A program made the position numbers and the translations under genes. From Chitinophagales bacterium (lineage in GTDB: Bacteria; Bacteroidota; Bacteroidia; Chitinophagales; UBA2359), in the NCBI GenBank assembly GCA_020636475.1, contig JACJXU010000010.1, positions 50,114-114,113 of the forward strand: a DNA stretch of 64,000 bases. Reading direction: 5' to 3'. The notes under the pieces were generated by a model, which was given only the letters and a program-made list of their open reading frames with translations, did no database searches and was not told where the DNA came from. Shown here one piece after another: positions 52,241-62,600 of this stretch (position 1 is the first letter of the stretch; each line of letters begins with the position of its first letter).

Positions 52241-52462
52241 TTAATTCGCATTTTTTTGGCTGATATAAGGAAAACTAAAGCGAATATTATCGAAATAATA
52301 TTTACCCAAAGAAGGCGCGAGCATCAATTCCAACCAAAAATTTTGTGGAACATGTTGATGCAAAAATTGGATGCCATTTTTAAACACAACCAATAGCTGT
52401 TGGTTGCTGGCATTGTACCCAACCGAGAGTATGCGCGAAGAGTTTACGCTAATAATTTCCAC
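52241..52462 (-). CDS. KTSC-domain protein
   Basis: 73 residues. VNSSRILSVGYNASNQQLLV, then VFKNGIQFLHQHVPQNFW, then MLAPSLGKYYFDNI matches the small KTSC domain, where the 'KTSC' tetrad itself is diverged (APSLGKYY). Its role is unknown; relatives flank lysyl-tRNA synthetase or nucleic-acid genes. It lies 12 bp after fRMsr. Confidence 0.8.
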   Translation of the reverse strand: MEIISVNSSRILSVGYNASNQQLLVVFKNGIQFLHQHVPQNFWLELMLAPSLGKYYFDNIRFSFPYISQKNAN

Positions 52463-52474
52463 TTTTTCTATTTT

Positions 52475-52960
52475 TTATGACAAATATGCAACAATTTTGG
52501 CTAAGTAAATAGCATCTACTTCATCAAAAGCAGCAAGTTCTTCGCTGTCGATATCGAGCACAAAAGTAACCATTTGGTTTGTAATGCCCGGCACCACAAT
52601 TTCCGAGCGCGAAGCACTGCTACAAGCAATATGTCCGGGAAATTGTTCCACATCAGGTACAATAATTGTTTCCGCCTTTTGCCAAGCTGTTCCGCAAACG
52701 CCTTTTCCCCACGCGATGCGCGTACACGCCAACGTACCTTGAAAAGGACCCAACACCAGCGCATTTTCCTGCACGCGGTAAAAGCCAATCCAGAAAAAAT
52801 TGAAATACGTTTTGAGCAAGGCACAAACATTTGCCATATTGGCAATAAGGTCGGTTTCGGCAGCTACTACGGCTTGTATTTGTGGTAGCAAGTGGATATA
52901 TTTTTCCTCTTTCGTCCAGTTTTTCTCTACAAAAATAGTGGCTTCCATTTGTTTAGGCAT
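52475..52960 (-). CDS. msrC: Free methionine-(R)-sulfoxide reductase (GAF domain)
   Basis: 161 residues, one GAF domain. FWIGFYRVQENALVLGPFQG, ACTRIAWGKGVCGTAW (Cys residues) and HIACSSASRSEIVVP with Cys match the three catalytic cysteines of fRMsr. It reduces free Met-(R)-sulfoxide with thioredoxin, an oxidative-stress repair enzyme. Its 3' end is near the KTSC gene and its 5' end overlaps the photolyase stop by 8 bp, indicating translational coupling. Confidence 0.9.
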   Translation of the reverse strand: MPKQMEATIFVEKNWTKEEKYIHLLPQIQAVVAAETDLIANMANVCALLKTYFNFFWIGFYRVQENALVLGPFQGTLACTRIAWGKGVCGTAWQKAETIIVPDVEQFPGHIACSSASRSEIVVPGITNQMVTFVLDIDSEELAAFDEVDAIYLAKIVAYLS

Positions 52961-54242
52961 TTATTTTTTGGTAAAAATTTAAAGCTCTTTCGCGGGCAAA
53001 AGTGTGTTCTACGATGGGCGCAGGATAGCCAAAATCGTCAAATTCTTTTACCCATTGGCGAATATAAACAGCTTTCGGGTCGAATTTTTTTTGCTGCTCC
53101 GCAGGATTAAAAATACGAAAATACGGTGCAGCATCGCAACCAGTTCCCGCCACCCATTGCCAGTTGCCATTGTTCGATGCCAATTCAAAATCCAATAGTT
53201 TTTCGGCAAAATAGGCTTCGCCCCAACGCCAGTCAATGAGCAAATGCTTGCACAAAAAACTCGCCGTAATCATGCGCACGCGATTGTGCATATAACCCGT
53301 AGCATTTAATTGTCGCATACCTGCATCTACCAAAGGATAACCCGTTTTTCCTTCGCACCATTTCGCAAAATTTGCTTCATCAACGCGCCATTCCAGCACA
53401 TCGTATTTGGCTTTGAAATTGTGGGAAACTACTTTCGGGAAAAAATATAAAATATGAATAAAAAAGCTGCGCCAAATTATTTCGTGCAAAAAAACGGGAT
53501 ACTTTTGGGCAATTTGCACCACTTTTCGGATACTTACTGTACCAAAACGCAAGTGAGGACTCAAATAACTGCCTTCATCTTCGGCAGGAAAGTTGCGTTG
53601 GTGGGCGTAGTTAGCCAAATGTTCTAAACGATAAGGCTTTACTTCAATACTCGATTTTACAAAACCTATATCTCCTAAACTTGGAAAGTTGTAAGTAGGT
53701 AGTGAAACGTAATGGTCGAAATTCTTTTCGCTGGGGAAAGAGCTAAGTAAGTTTTGATGAAACAAACTTTCCCACTTTTTTCTAAAAGGCGTATAAACCG
53801 TGTAAGGCGTTTGGTCGTCTTTCAAAATTTGCCCCGGCGCAAACAAAATATGGTCTAAAAATGAGTGAACACGAATGTTGTTATTGGCTAATAAAGTGCT
53901 TACTTTTTGGTCGCGTGCGAGGGCATATGGCTCAAAATCTTGATGGAAAAATACATGCGCAATGTCAAATTCCGTACACAACTGTTGCCAAACTGCCTGC
54001 GGTGTGCCTTTTAGACAAAGCATTTGACTACCGAAAGAAGCAAAATATTGATGGAGCAATGCCAAGTGTTGGTGAATAAATGTTATGCGCGCATCCTCAG
54101 CTTTTAGTTTATCCAAAATATCCGTATCAAAAATAAAAAGCGGCAATATGGGCAATCCCAATTTTTGTGCTTCAAAAAGCGCTCGATGGTCTTCTATGCG
54201 CAAATCACGCCGAAACCAAGCAATACTTATGGGGTTTTGCAT
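52953..54242 (-). CDS. phr: Deoxyribodipyrimidine photolyase (cryptochrome/photolyase family)
   Basis: 429 residues. The N-terminal antenna domain starts IAWFRRDLRIEDHRALFEA. The C-terminal FAD domain has EIIWRSFFIHILY, GKTGYPLVDAGMRQLNATGY, MHNRVRMITASFLCKHL and ASNNGNWQWVAGTGCDAAPY, the CPD-photolyase signature with the FAD-N5 Asn. It repairs UV dimers using blue light. It is coupled to fRMsr downstream and starts 6 bp after the ftcD-like stop. Confidence 0.94.
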   Translation of the reverse strand: MQNPISIAWFRRDLRIEDHRALFEAQKLGLPILPLFIFDTDILDKLKAEDARITFIHQHLALLHQYFASFGSQMLCLKGTPQAVWQQLCTEFDIAHVFFHQDFEPYALARDQKVSTLLANNNIRVHSFLDHILFAPGQILKDDQTPYTVYTPFRKKWESLFHQNLLSSFPSEKNFDHYVSLPTYNFPSLGDIGFVKSSIEVKPYRLEHLANYAHQRNFPAEDEGSYLSPHLRFGTVSIRKVVQIAQKYPVFLHEIIWRSFFIHILYFFPKVVSHNFKAKYDVLEWRVDEANFAKWCEGKTGYPLVDAGMRQLNATGYMHNRVRMITASFLCKHLLIDWRWGEAYFAEKLLDFELASNNGNWQWVAGTGCDAAPYFRIFNPAEQQKKFDPKAVYIRQWVKEFDDFGYPAPIVEHTFARERALNFYQKINA

Positions 54243-54248
54243 GAAAAG

Positions 54249-55934
54249 TTATAGTCCTATTTTTTGCGAAAGCAGGTCAATAATTTCCTGCTCTTGTGCT
54301 CGCGCTTGTTCGGCAATAGTTTTAGCTAAAGCTAATTTTTCTTGTACAAAAACTTTGTCTTCAAAATCTTTGCAATTTATTTGCACATTAAAATAAGCAC
54401 CCATTACCGCAGCGCGCGCGCAGAGTGCACCTACGGCGGCATCGGAAGCAGAAGCCGCTAAGCCGGATTGCAACATTTCTTTCAGCAGCGGAAAACACTG
54501 CAAACTGGTTTGCATTACGCGGAAAGGTACTTCTATGGCATAGCGCGTAGCTACATTGATGGCTTCGTTGCGAGCTTGTACGGCTTGCGCATCGTTTTTG
54601 GGTAGGCGGATAGCGTTGAGAATTTCGTTGAATGCGCGCGTATCTTCATCGACTAAATGTAGGAGTTCGTCTTTTAGCGATTGTCCTTTTTCTGCCCATT
54701 GCGAAAAATATTCCCAACGCTCGTCCCAGCCGCGTTTGTGCGAGGAAAGGTTAGCAACCATTGTGCCGAGTGCTGCCGCCAGACTGCCCAGATATGCTGA
54801 AACCGAACCGCCGCCCGGAGCAGGACTTTCCGAAGCGGTTTGATTGGCGAAATCGGTCAGACTCATTGCCACTAAAGGCGATTCATTGGGCGATTGGAGT
54901 TTGTATTCTATTATTTTCTGTTGCGGGTCGAAAGGAGCTAAGTCATCTAAGCCCATTGACTTAACGGCAATTTTTATCAATTCGGCTTCGTCCACGCCCA
55001 AAGAGCGTTCTTGTTTGCGCAGGTAATGTTTTCCGGCATCCAGCAATGCTTTTTTAGGCAATAGTCCTACAATTTCACTACCTGTTACTCTCATTCCCCG
55101 CGCTTGTGCACTTTCGCATACGGCATCAAAAGCCTCGTGTACGGAAGTGATGTTTATGTTGGTGAGGTTCATCGAAATTTGACAAATGCCGTATTCTTCA
55201 ATATACCAACCAATGGCTTTTACGGCTTTCAATTTGCCCGGAATACGAATTAATTCTCCCTTCTCATCTTTCATCGGCTTGCCCGTTTTAGGGTCGTTTT
55301 GCGTTCTCCCTGCTTCACGCACATCAAAGGCTACGGCATTGGCGCGGCGCGTCGAAGTAGTATTGAGATTTACGTTGTATGCTACCAAAAAATCGCGCGC
55401 ACCAATAGCTACTGCACCGAATTTTGGATTGAAAGTATTGGGTCCAAAATCAACTTGCCATTCCGGTTTTGCCAATTTTTGCTCTAAGCCTTCGTATTCG
55501 CCTGCGCGTACGCTGGCTAAGTTTTTGCGCTGCGGTGATTTTGCCGCCGATTCGTAGAAATAACCCGACAAGCCTAATTCTTTGCCTACGCGTTCTCCCA
55601 ATTTGTGTGCAAAAGCGGCAGTTTCTTCCATACTAATATGGGCAATGGGAATAAGCGGACATACATCGGTTGCGCCAAAGCGTGGGTGCTCGCCTTGGTG
55701 TTTGCGCATGTCTATGAGTTCGTTCGATTTTTTGATAAGGCGAAAAGCAGCTTCAACAACTGCTTCCGGCGCACCTACAAAAGTGATAACGGTACGGTTG
55801 GTCGCTTGTCCGGGGTCAATATCCAAGAGTTTCACGCCATCAACGGTTTCTACAACGCCCGCAATGGCATCTATTATTTGTCTATTTCTTCCTTCGGAAA
55901 TATTGGGAACACATTCAATTAAGGCTTGTTTCAT
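54249..55934 (-). CDS. Glutamate formimidoyltransferase-cyclodeaminase fusion
   Basis: 561 residues from ATG 55934; a TTG four codons earlier is discounted. The formimidoyltransferase part (about 1-330) starts ALIECVPNISEGRNRQIIDA and includes HQGEHPRFGATDVCPLIPIA, with the catalytic His, and SMNLTNINITSVHEAFD. The cyclodeaminase part (about 355-555) has TASESPAPGGGSVSAYLG and ASDAAVGALCARAAVMGAYF. It moves the formimino group from histidine breakdown to tetrahydrofolate and closes it. No other hut gene is nearby, so its regulation is separate. The CotH-protein stop lies 12 bp upstream. Confidence 0.95.
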   Translation of the reverse strand: MKQALIECVPNISEGRNRQIIDAIAGVVETVDGVKLLDIDPGQATNRTVITFVGAPEAVVEAAFRLIKKSNELIDMRKHQGEHPRFGATDVCPLIPIAHISMEETAAFAHKLGERVGKELGLSGYFYESAAKSPQRKNLASVRAGEYEGLEQKLAKPEWQVDFGPNTFNPKFGAVAIGARDFLVAYNVNLNTTSTRRANAVAFDVREAGRTQNDPKTGKPMKDEKGELIRIPGKLKAVKAIGWYIEEYGICQISMNLTNINITSVHEAFDAVCESAQARGMRVTGSEIVGLLPKKALLDAGKHYLRKQERSLGVDEAELIKIAVKSMGLDDLAPFDPQQKIIEYKLQSPNESPLVAMSLTDFANQTASESPAPGGGSVSAYLGSLAAALGTMVANLSSHKRGWDERWEYFSQWAEKGQSLKDELLHLVDEDTRAFNEILNAIRLPKNDAQAVQARNEAINVATRYAIEVPFRVMQTSLQCFPLLKEMLQSGLAASASDAAVGALCARAAVMGAYFNVQINCKDFEDKVFVQEKLALAKTIAEQARAQEQEIIDLLSQKIGL

Positions 55935-55946
55935 ACTTTTTTGCAA

Positions 55947-58229
55947 TTATAAAATGGTTAAGGCTAAAGTTTGTAGTTGTTGGGCTTCGTTGGTGATGCG
56001 CAACCAATAAATTCCTTTGGGTAAATTTTGGGGAATAACATACACTTGGTCTGCCAACGGATTTTGCCACAAACTTACTACATTCGCTTGGGAATTGATT
56101 AAGGCTACGGTGGATAATTTTTCTGTGTTATTAGTAATTTGTTTTAAAGTAAAAAACTCTTGAACAGGATTGGGGAAAACCTGTATTTGGTTTGTTGGCG
56201 CAACATGCGTAAGTCCGGCGGCATTTTCATTGTTTTCGCCGGGGCTTGCCCAAGGCAATATTTGCACAACGCCTGTACCATTGGGCAATCGTCCAAAACT
56301 TTCGTCAGTTTGGGCATTGCTCCAGACTTGTTTGTCAATGGGAAACCAACCGTTTTCATCTTGCCCCATAATAGCCAATTCTTCGCCATCGGCATTTAGT
56401 TTGAAGTTGGCGTGCCAAGCACCCAATTCGCCCATTTCGTCTGCCCAAATAAGAATATGTTCCTGCGGACTGATGCTGTAATTTGGCAAAGTCCATTTGT
56501 CGGGAATAGCGAAATTGTCGGTTAGGTACAAGCCGTTCAGGTCGATATTATTTCCCGAAATATTTACAATTTCCAACCAATCCGCATACTCGCCCGCTTC
56601 GTTGGCGATAGTGCTGCTGTTGCTGGGCATCCATTCGTTGATAACCAAGCCGTAGTTGGACGACAAAACGGCAAAACCGGCATAATCGCAAGGTAAATAA
56701 GCCCAAAGGTTTTGGGTATTTTTTATTTCAAAGCGATATTCAAAAGAAGTAGCGTTTTCAGGAACTGCAACATAATTGCCATAGATGCCATCGTTAGGAT
56801 TTTTGTCGTTGCTGTTGCCAGTATCGTAGAGGTCGGTATTTTGCCAGTTGCCACCATCGAAGCGATATTGAAGATAGGCTTGGGAAATGTCGCTTTTGTC
56901 GGTAATCTGAATTTGTACGGGCAATAATTCTCCTGCCAGCGGTTGCGATACATCGGCAAAACTCAAAATAGGTGCAAGGTTGTAATTTGCATCTAACTGA
57001 TTGGCGGCAGAGTTACTTCGCTGCGACAGATAAGGAAAAATGCCGATGGGCTGATGATTGGCAACTTCTTGATAAAAGCAGTTTTCAAAATCATTGTCAT
57101 CAAAGCCATAATCCAACGAATAAAAAGGGTCGGAAGCTACGTAGCTTGCGATGAGTTCTTTGCGGGTTTCTATTTTGGCTAAAAATGTCTCGTCCTTAAA
57201 AAGCGTGCTTATTTTTTCGATATAAAAATTATAGATAGCCCGAAACTCCGGCACACTTACTATTTTCTCAAACATAGGCGAGGCTTTCCAGTCGGCATCC
57301 CAGTTATAAATATTGCGCTGCGACCAATCAATATTAAACCAATCGGTCCCCAGCGTATTGTCCAAGTCGTAGGGAATATACTCCAACTGCTGCGTGTAAG
57401 GATTGTGGTACAGGTAAAAGTTGTTGGGATTGTACAAAGGCGCGTCCCAGTGTCCGCACATCACTTCAAAAGCGGCGCATTTTAGGTAGGCTTCGAGATT
57501 GAACACTTCTCTGATGTCGCAAAAAAGTTCCTCCTCGGGCGTTTGGTTTAGCGTTTGGGTAAAAGCAACAACATCCGCCCAAGCATTTGTTCCCGACTGT
57601 TGCAAAGCATAGCCTGCACTTTCAAAATCGGCAGCAGTGTTGCCTTCATAATCCATATTGGCAGGATAAGTACACTTGTACAAATTGCCACTGCCATTGG
57701 TGAAGCGCGATTGGACAAACTCTTCGTCGATATGCTCTATGTTGGCGTACAAGCCGTAGTATTGGTTGTTGATGTAGAGGGCGATATGATTGGCGCGAGG
57801 CGCGGGAACTTCCAAATGGCGGAGTACGTCCCAGCAAATTTTGGAACGCATTACACTTGGGTCGTTGTGTTCGCCGTTGAGGTTTAGCTTTTCCAAACCT
57901 TCAAATTTTTGCCCACTTACAAAGCTATTGAACGATACTTTAAAAGATTTTTTCCCCGAAAGCAAAGAAGTGTTGCCGCGCAGCCGAAATCCTATATTTT
58001 CGATAGTAGTTGGTGGAGCAATACCATCGTCGAAAGTAAAAGTGGCGGGATAATCTACATTATTGAGGGTTTCTTCCAAAATACTTTGCAAATTGCCGCC
58101 GTCTATGGTAATAAAAATGCTGGGAACGAGGGTATCATTAAATACGCGACCGTTGTCGGGGAACTTTACTTGTGCTTGTAGCAAAAGCGGGAGAAGAAAA
58201 ACTAATAGGGGTAAAATTTTTGTGGGCAT
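55947..58229 (-). CDS. Exported CotH-type kinase protein with lamin-tail and type IX sorting domain
   Basis: 760 residues from ATG 58229; a start 10 codons upstream would place residues before the signal peptide. The signal peptide is ILPLLVFLLPLLLQAQ. A CotH protein kinase region (about 30-430) has GFRLRGNTSLLSGKKSFKVS, EKLNLNGEHNDPSVMRSK and DLDNTLGTDWFN. A lamin-tail domain (about 545-640) has INEWMPSNSSTIANEAGEYA then DWLEIVN. The C-terminus (IQVFPNPVQEFF...GIYWLRI) is a type IX sorting domain. CotH phosphorylates spore-coat protein in Bacillus; here a surface protein role is likely. First gene of the leftward run. Confidence 0.9.
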   Translation of the reverse strand: MPTKILPLLVFLLPLLLQAQVKFPDNGRVFNDTLVPSIFITIDGGNLQSILEETLNNVDYPATFTFDDGIAPPTTIENIGFRLRGNTSLLSGKKSFKVSFNSFVSGQKFEGLEKLNLNGEHNDPSVMRSKICWDVLRHLEVPAPRANHIALYINNQYYGLYANIEHIDEEFVQSRFTNGSGNLYKCTYPANMDYEGNTAADFESAGYALQQSGTNAWADVVAFTQTLNQTPEEELFCDIREVFNLEAYLKCAAFEVMCGHWDAPLYNPNNFYLYHNPYTQQLEYIPYDLDNTLGTDWFNIDWSQRNIYNWDADWKASPMFEKIVSVPEFRAIYNFYIEKISTLFKDETFLAKIETRKELIASYVASDPFYSLDYGFDDNDFENCFYQEVANHQPIGIFPYLSQRSNSAANQLDANYNLAPILSFADVSQPLAGELLPVQIQITDKSDISQAYLQYRFDGGNWQNTDLYDTGNSNDKNPNDGIYGNYVAVPENATSFEYRFEIKNTQNLWAYLPCDYAGFAVLSSNYGLVINEWMPSNSSTIANEAGEYADWLEIVNISGNNIDLNGLYLTDNFAIPDKWTLPNYSISPQEHILIWADEMGELGAWHANFKLNADGEELAIMGQDENGWFPIDKQVWSNAQTDESFGRLPNGTGVVQILPWASPGENNENAAGLTHVAPTNQIQVFPNPVQEFFTLKQITNNTEKLSTVALINSQANVVSLWQNPLADQVYVIPQNLPKGIYWLRITNEAQQLQTLALTIL

Positions 58230-58319
58230 AAGATTGTGATTGATGGTTTGATTTTCCAAAAGTAGGCGTTTTTTTCTTAAATGTGAAGTGGATGCGCCAG
58301 ATGGTGTAGTAGAAGGCGC

Positions 58320-58355
58320 AAAAAGCGGCTGCCCTTTTGGGCAGCCGCTTTTTTT
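58320..58355 (-). terminator. Rho-independent terminator of the 171-residue gene
   Basis: AGCGGCTGCCC (58324-58334), loop TTTT, GGGCAGCCGCT (58339-58349), with A/T runs on both sides; it ends the leftward gene at 58374. Confidence 0.92.
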
Positions 58356-58373
58356 ACAACTATATCCTTGCGC

Positions 58374-58889
58374 TTACTCTTCCCCGACCAAAGGACTTTC
58401 ACCGGAATCGGGTGAGTCCGTTATTGGTTTTGAAGGACCACCAAAACGTTTGTTGTAGTCATCTAAACGTTGCATGGCGCGGTCTAAATTTGCATTATCA
58501 TTGCGCCTGTTTTGCAAAATAGGATAACAAGTATCGGTATAGCGCATCAGTTCTATACCCAGCGCGATATTGGTATCGTCTGTTTTTTCGGCAATCTTCT
58601 CCGCAGTAAGTATCAGTTTTCGCCAGTCGTCAAATATGGCAAGCAGTTCCCCAAACTCTGCAATATCCACACTGCGGGGCAATTCATCAGGAAATTCCTG
58701 TGTCACCCGCAATACTTCCCGCACATAGCCTTCGCGCCCTTCAGATACATTGCGTACACTAATACGTTCCTCGTCCGATAGACTCACCGAAAATTTGCCG
58801 AGTAAGTCAGCTGTTTTTTGTAAATGATCGCGTACCTCAATCATTTCTTCGGCAGTTAGCTTGTTCGCTAAATTCAAATGTTTTTTCAT
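58374..58889 (-). CDS. Hypothetical helical protein (171 residues)
   Basis: An all-alpha, highly charged protein starting MKKHLNLANKLTAEEMIEVR. Segments such as EVLRVTQEFPDELPRSVDIA, FDDWRKLILTAEKIAEKTD and ELMRYTDTCYPILQ look like long helices, with no membrane segment or signal peptide. The C-terminal 20 residues are Pro/Ser/Gly-rich (GGPSKPITDSPDSGESP). I do not recognise a family. It has its own terminator. Confidence 0.65.
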   Translation of the reverse strand: MKKHLNLANKLTAEEMIEVRDHLQKTADLLGKFSVSLSDEERISVRNVSEGREGYVREVLRVTQEFPDELPRSVDIAEFGELLAIFDDWRKLILTAEKIAEKTDDTNIALGIELMRYTDTCYPILQNRRNDNANLDRAMQRLDDYNKRFGGPSKPITDSPDSGESPLVGEE

Positions 58890-59004
58890 GATTATTCTCC
58901 ATTAAAAGGTTAAGAAATAAAAATACAAGACTTATAACGAACGGTATATTTTATTTATTTTCTCAAATTGTAAAATATTGAGCTTTTTTGCATAGCAATA
59001 TGCG

Positions 59005-59444
59005 CTACCTATCAAATGGCGAGGTACTACCTATCAAATGGAAAGGTACTACCTATCAAATAGCAAGCTACTACCTATCAAAAGGCAAGGTACTACCTAT
59101 CAAAAGGCGAGGTACTACCTATCAAAAGGCGAGGTGCTACCTATCAAAAGGCAAGGTACTACCTATCAAATGGCAAGGTACTACCTATCAAATAGCAAGG
59201 TACTACCTATCAAATAGCAAGGTACTACCTATCAAATGGCAAGGTACTACCTATCAAATAGCAAGGTACTACCTATCAAATAGCAAGGTACTACCTATCA
59301 AATGACGAGGTACTACCTATCAAATGACGAGGTACTACCTATCAAATAGCAAGCTACTACCTATCAAATAGCAAGGTACTACCTATCAAATGGAAAGGTG
59401 CTACCTATCAAATGGAAAGGTGCTACCTATCAAATGGTGGAAAC
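59005..59444. repeat. Tandem array of twenty 22-bp repeats
   Basis: Unit starts fall at 59005 and every 22 bp to 59423, a total of 20. The unit is CTACCTATCAAA followed by WRGCAAGGTA, with variation mainly at bases 13-17 and 20-22. AGGTA at the end of one unit and TACCT at the start of the next make a dyad (AGGTA-C-TACCT) at every junction. There are no spacers, so this is not a CRISPR array. The 22-bp pitch and dyads resemble binding-site iterons. Nothing else is seen between 58890 and 59540. Confidence 0.92.
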
Positions 59445-59540
59445 TGTTCGTGTTGTGAGTTCCCTTACTGCGTATCGGGAAGACAAATTAACGCAATTTC
59501 CTTAGCTTGTCATTTTTCCGTAAAAAACATATTCATTTTT

Positions 59541-59569
59541 TTGTTATTGTAAAAAATAGTGTATATTTG
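59541..59569 (+). promoter_or_regulatory. Promoter of the 1144-residue secreted protein
   Basis: TTG (59541-59543), 18 bp, TATATTTG (59562-59569), 34 bp before the ATG: a close match to the Bacteroidota consensus. It lies about 100 bp after the repeat array. Confidence 0.7.
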
Positions 59570-59603
59570 TTTCATATTTTAATCTTTTTTAAAGTTTACC
59601 ATT

Positions 59604-62600
59604 ATGAAAAAACTCATTTTTAATGTACACAAATTATGGCTATGTGCCGTATGTCTTTGCTTGTTAGTAGGAGGACAAACAAACCTAAAAGCACAATTAT
59701 CTTGTAATCTTATTGCCAATACAAAACCCAATTCAAGTACAATTAACAATAACATTGGAGGAGATATCAATGCTAATTTGAGCTCGCTTGGGTCTAATAT
59801 TTATAATGCTGACGTAGTGGACAATTGGTATCCTGTAACTGGTAATCCGGGGTATTTTACAGCGTTTTATAATTTAGCAACTACAAATTGGTTAAATGTT
59901 AATTCGGCAATAGATTGGGAATTGATTAATAAACCTGTCTTCTACTTAATGTGTAATAGCGATGCAGGTCCTTTTTCATTCTATGGGTGTACGGGTATGG
60001 AATCAGTAGGTACGGATGTAAACATCACAAAAGATAATTTCTATACTTTTTCTTTTAACAAACGCTCCTATCCTTGGCAAGGGGATAATCTTCAATATTA
60101 TTCGCCAGCTTATTGCCAAACTTATACCAGTTTGGTGGTAAGACTCACCAAAAAAGCCTATATTTTTAATGGCATAATAGCCAATGGGCAAACGCCGGGT
60201 GAGTATGTTAACTTTTTTACTCCTTTGGATGATAATGACAACGAAAGCTATCAGGACGTATATGTGGAGCTAAATGATGAGACCGGACCTTCCTTCAACC
60301 AAATAATACAGTGTTTCCAGGCAACGGACGATTGGGATGTACTCTATATTTATACCCAAAGAAAAATTAATAATGAAAATGATTGTGCATTAAAAGATGG
60401 ACCTATATCACCAACCGATGTGCCGGGGCAACTTATGGGCAACGCCTTAGTCGCCGATATTTTTCTTTATGATGATGCCTTTGGTGAAGATTCCGATGCC
60501 GAATATATTTGCGACCAATCGGAGGTGCGTTTGGAAATTCCCGCCTATTGCAGCGATTTTAATGTAGTGAACTACACTTGGGAAAAATATGACCCCAACA
60601 CCAGCACCTACCAAGCCCTGCCGCAATACAACAACCAACGCCTTATTTTTGTAGCTGCCGAAGATGGTGCCACCTACCGCGTACATCGGGTATTCAATGT
60701 ATTGGACTATCCGCTAACGGTAAACGATTGTAACGATTACAAACTGTTTCATCTCGTAAAAAGCAGCGATTGTGCGGAGGGTGTCAATTTTCTTATTACA
60801 GAAGATGCCGTAATAAACAACCCCATTACTTGGAAACAAGACTTTGGTATTCCCGCCAATACCACTATTACCATCAATGCCGACTTTACTATTCCCGACA
60901 ATGTATCTCTCAATTTGTCGGGCGAGGTATTGGCGTTCGGTCCCTGTGGCAGGCTCATTGTAGCCCCCGGCGGCACCCTTGATGCCGATGGCACAATCTT
61001 TCAGAGCGCGGGCAACTGTATGTGGCACGGCATTCAGGTAAGGGGCGAAGGCTTGGGAACTTCGTACAATACGGCGGCAAAATACGGTATGCTGGACTTA
61101 CGCAACTGTACCATCAGCGATGCCATTGTAGGCGTGAGTATGTCGGGCTTTCCGCGCATCAATTATGCCTTTGCTAACAGTGCTATCCAGAGTAGCAATT
61201 TTCAGTACAATGCCTATTCCGATGCCTACACTACCAACACCGTCAGCAATCTGGTGTACCTCAATTCCGGCGGTACAGGCTCTGTGTCCGGCGGCGGGAG
61301 AGCCACCATTTTTGAGACCGATTTTGTCGATTGTCTGCAAGGGGTAAATGCCTCATATTATGCCTCCGACATAGAGAAGGTAAATATTTCCGACTGCCAT
61401 TTCGAGGGTGCTACAAACCTGAAATATCCTTTTGCCAACCAGCCCTCCGAAGTAGGCGTACATACCCAGTACTATAGAGGTATTACGGTTGAAGACCAAT
61501 CTACCTTCAACAACTTACGCTTTGGCGTGAGGGGGCAGGGCGTAGGCAATATGTATGTGCGCGACTCCTACTTTACCAACATCACCGCTGCTGGTACCAG
61601 CATTAAGGGTGCTCTTTCTGCCGAGAATGTAAAAATAGACGACAACGAATACACCACCTGCCAAAACGCCATCCAATGCTCCGGCGGTATTACGGTGGAG
61701 TTCAATACCATCAATAAGGGTGCAGGAAGCTATACCGCCCAAATACAAGTGGGTATTTTTGCCCATGCCGCCAATGGCTTTGTATATAACAACTACCTGA
61801 ACGATGTAGCGGCGGGTATGGTAGCCCTGCACAACAGCTACAACCTCTCGGTAAGCCGCAATTATTTTGGCTACAACAAATATGGCTTGGCTACCATGGG
61901 CAACAACAAGGGTATCCACACCAAGTGCAATACCTTTTACAACAGTGCCGCCTCTTGGGGTATCTACAACGCCAACAGCAATACCAACGATGCCTTCCTC
62001 AGTACGCAAGGGGTTTGCGATTATTCGGACCAGAATAATCCTATGATAGACTTACCCCTCAACCGATTTTACGAAGACCCGGCTTACCGTGACATCAATC
62101 CCGTAAATCTTCTGAGCAGTTTCGACTTCGATTATTACTATCCCGACGACCTCACTAACCCGAACTTTACGCTGGCAGGGCAATTGCAAGATTATCAGCC
62201 CGATATGACTTCGTACAATGCAAGCTATTATCCTGAAATTGATATTTTAAGTTGTCAGGTGTATTCGGAAGGTTTAGATTATCAGGGAAATGGTGAATGT
62301 TTTTTGTATTATCTGCCGATAGATATAGAGGATATACCCGACGAGCCTGTGCGCGACCGCTTCGGGCATTTGTGGGTGGAGCATTATTTTAGCCAAAACC
62401 AGGGGCAGGCTGCTTTCCAACTGCTTCAGGCAATGAACACCCGCAGCAGTAAGCTGTTTTTGCTGGACAATGCCATCGCCCACAACAACCTTACTACGGC
62501 GAACAGTATTTACAATGCCCTAAAACCTGTTTTAGACAAAAACACCGCTTATATCAAATCTTTTCAGTTAGCTTTGCTGAAAAAACCGAACCTGACAATG

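Noticed and set aside
58988..59305. 105-residue frame through the 22-bp repeats (repeating YLSNGKVLPIKW...)
   Set aside because: It is the translation of the tandem array read in one frame; the unit length of 22 is not a multiple of three, and base variation ignores codon positions.
59005..59444. CRISPR array
   Set aside because: Units abut with no spacers and no cas genes are nearby.
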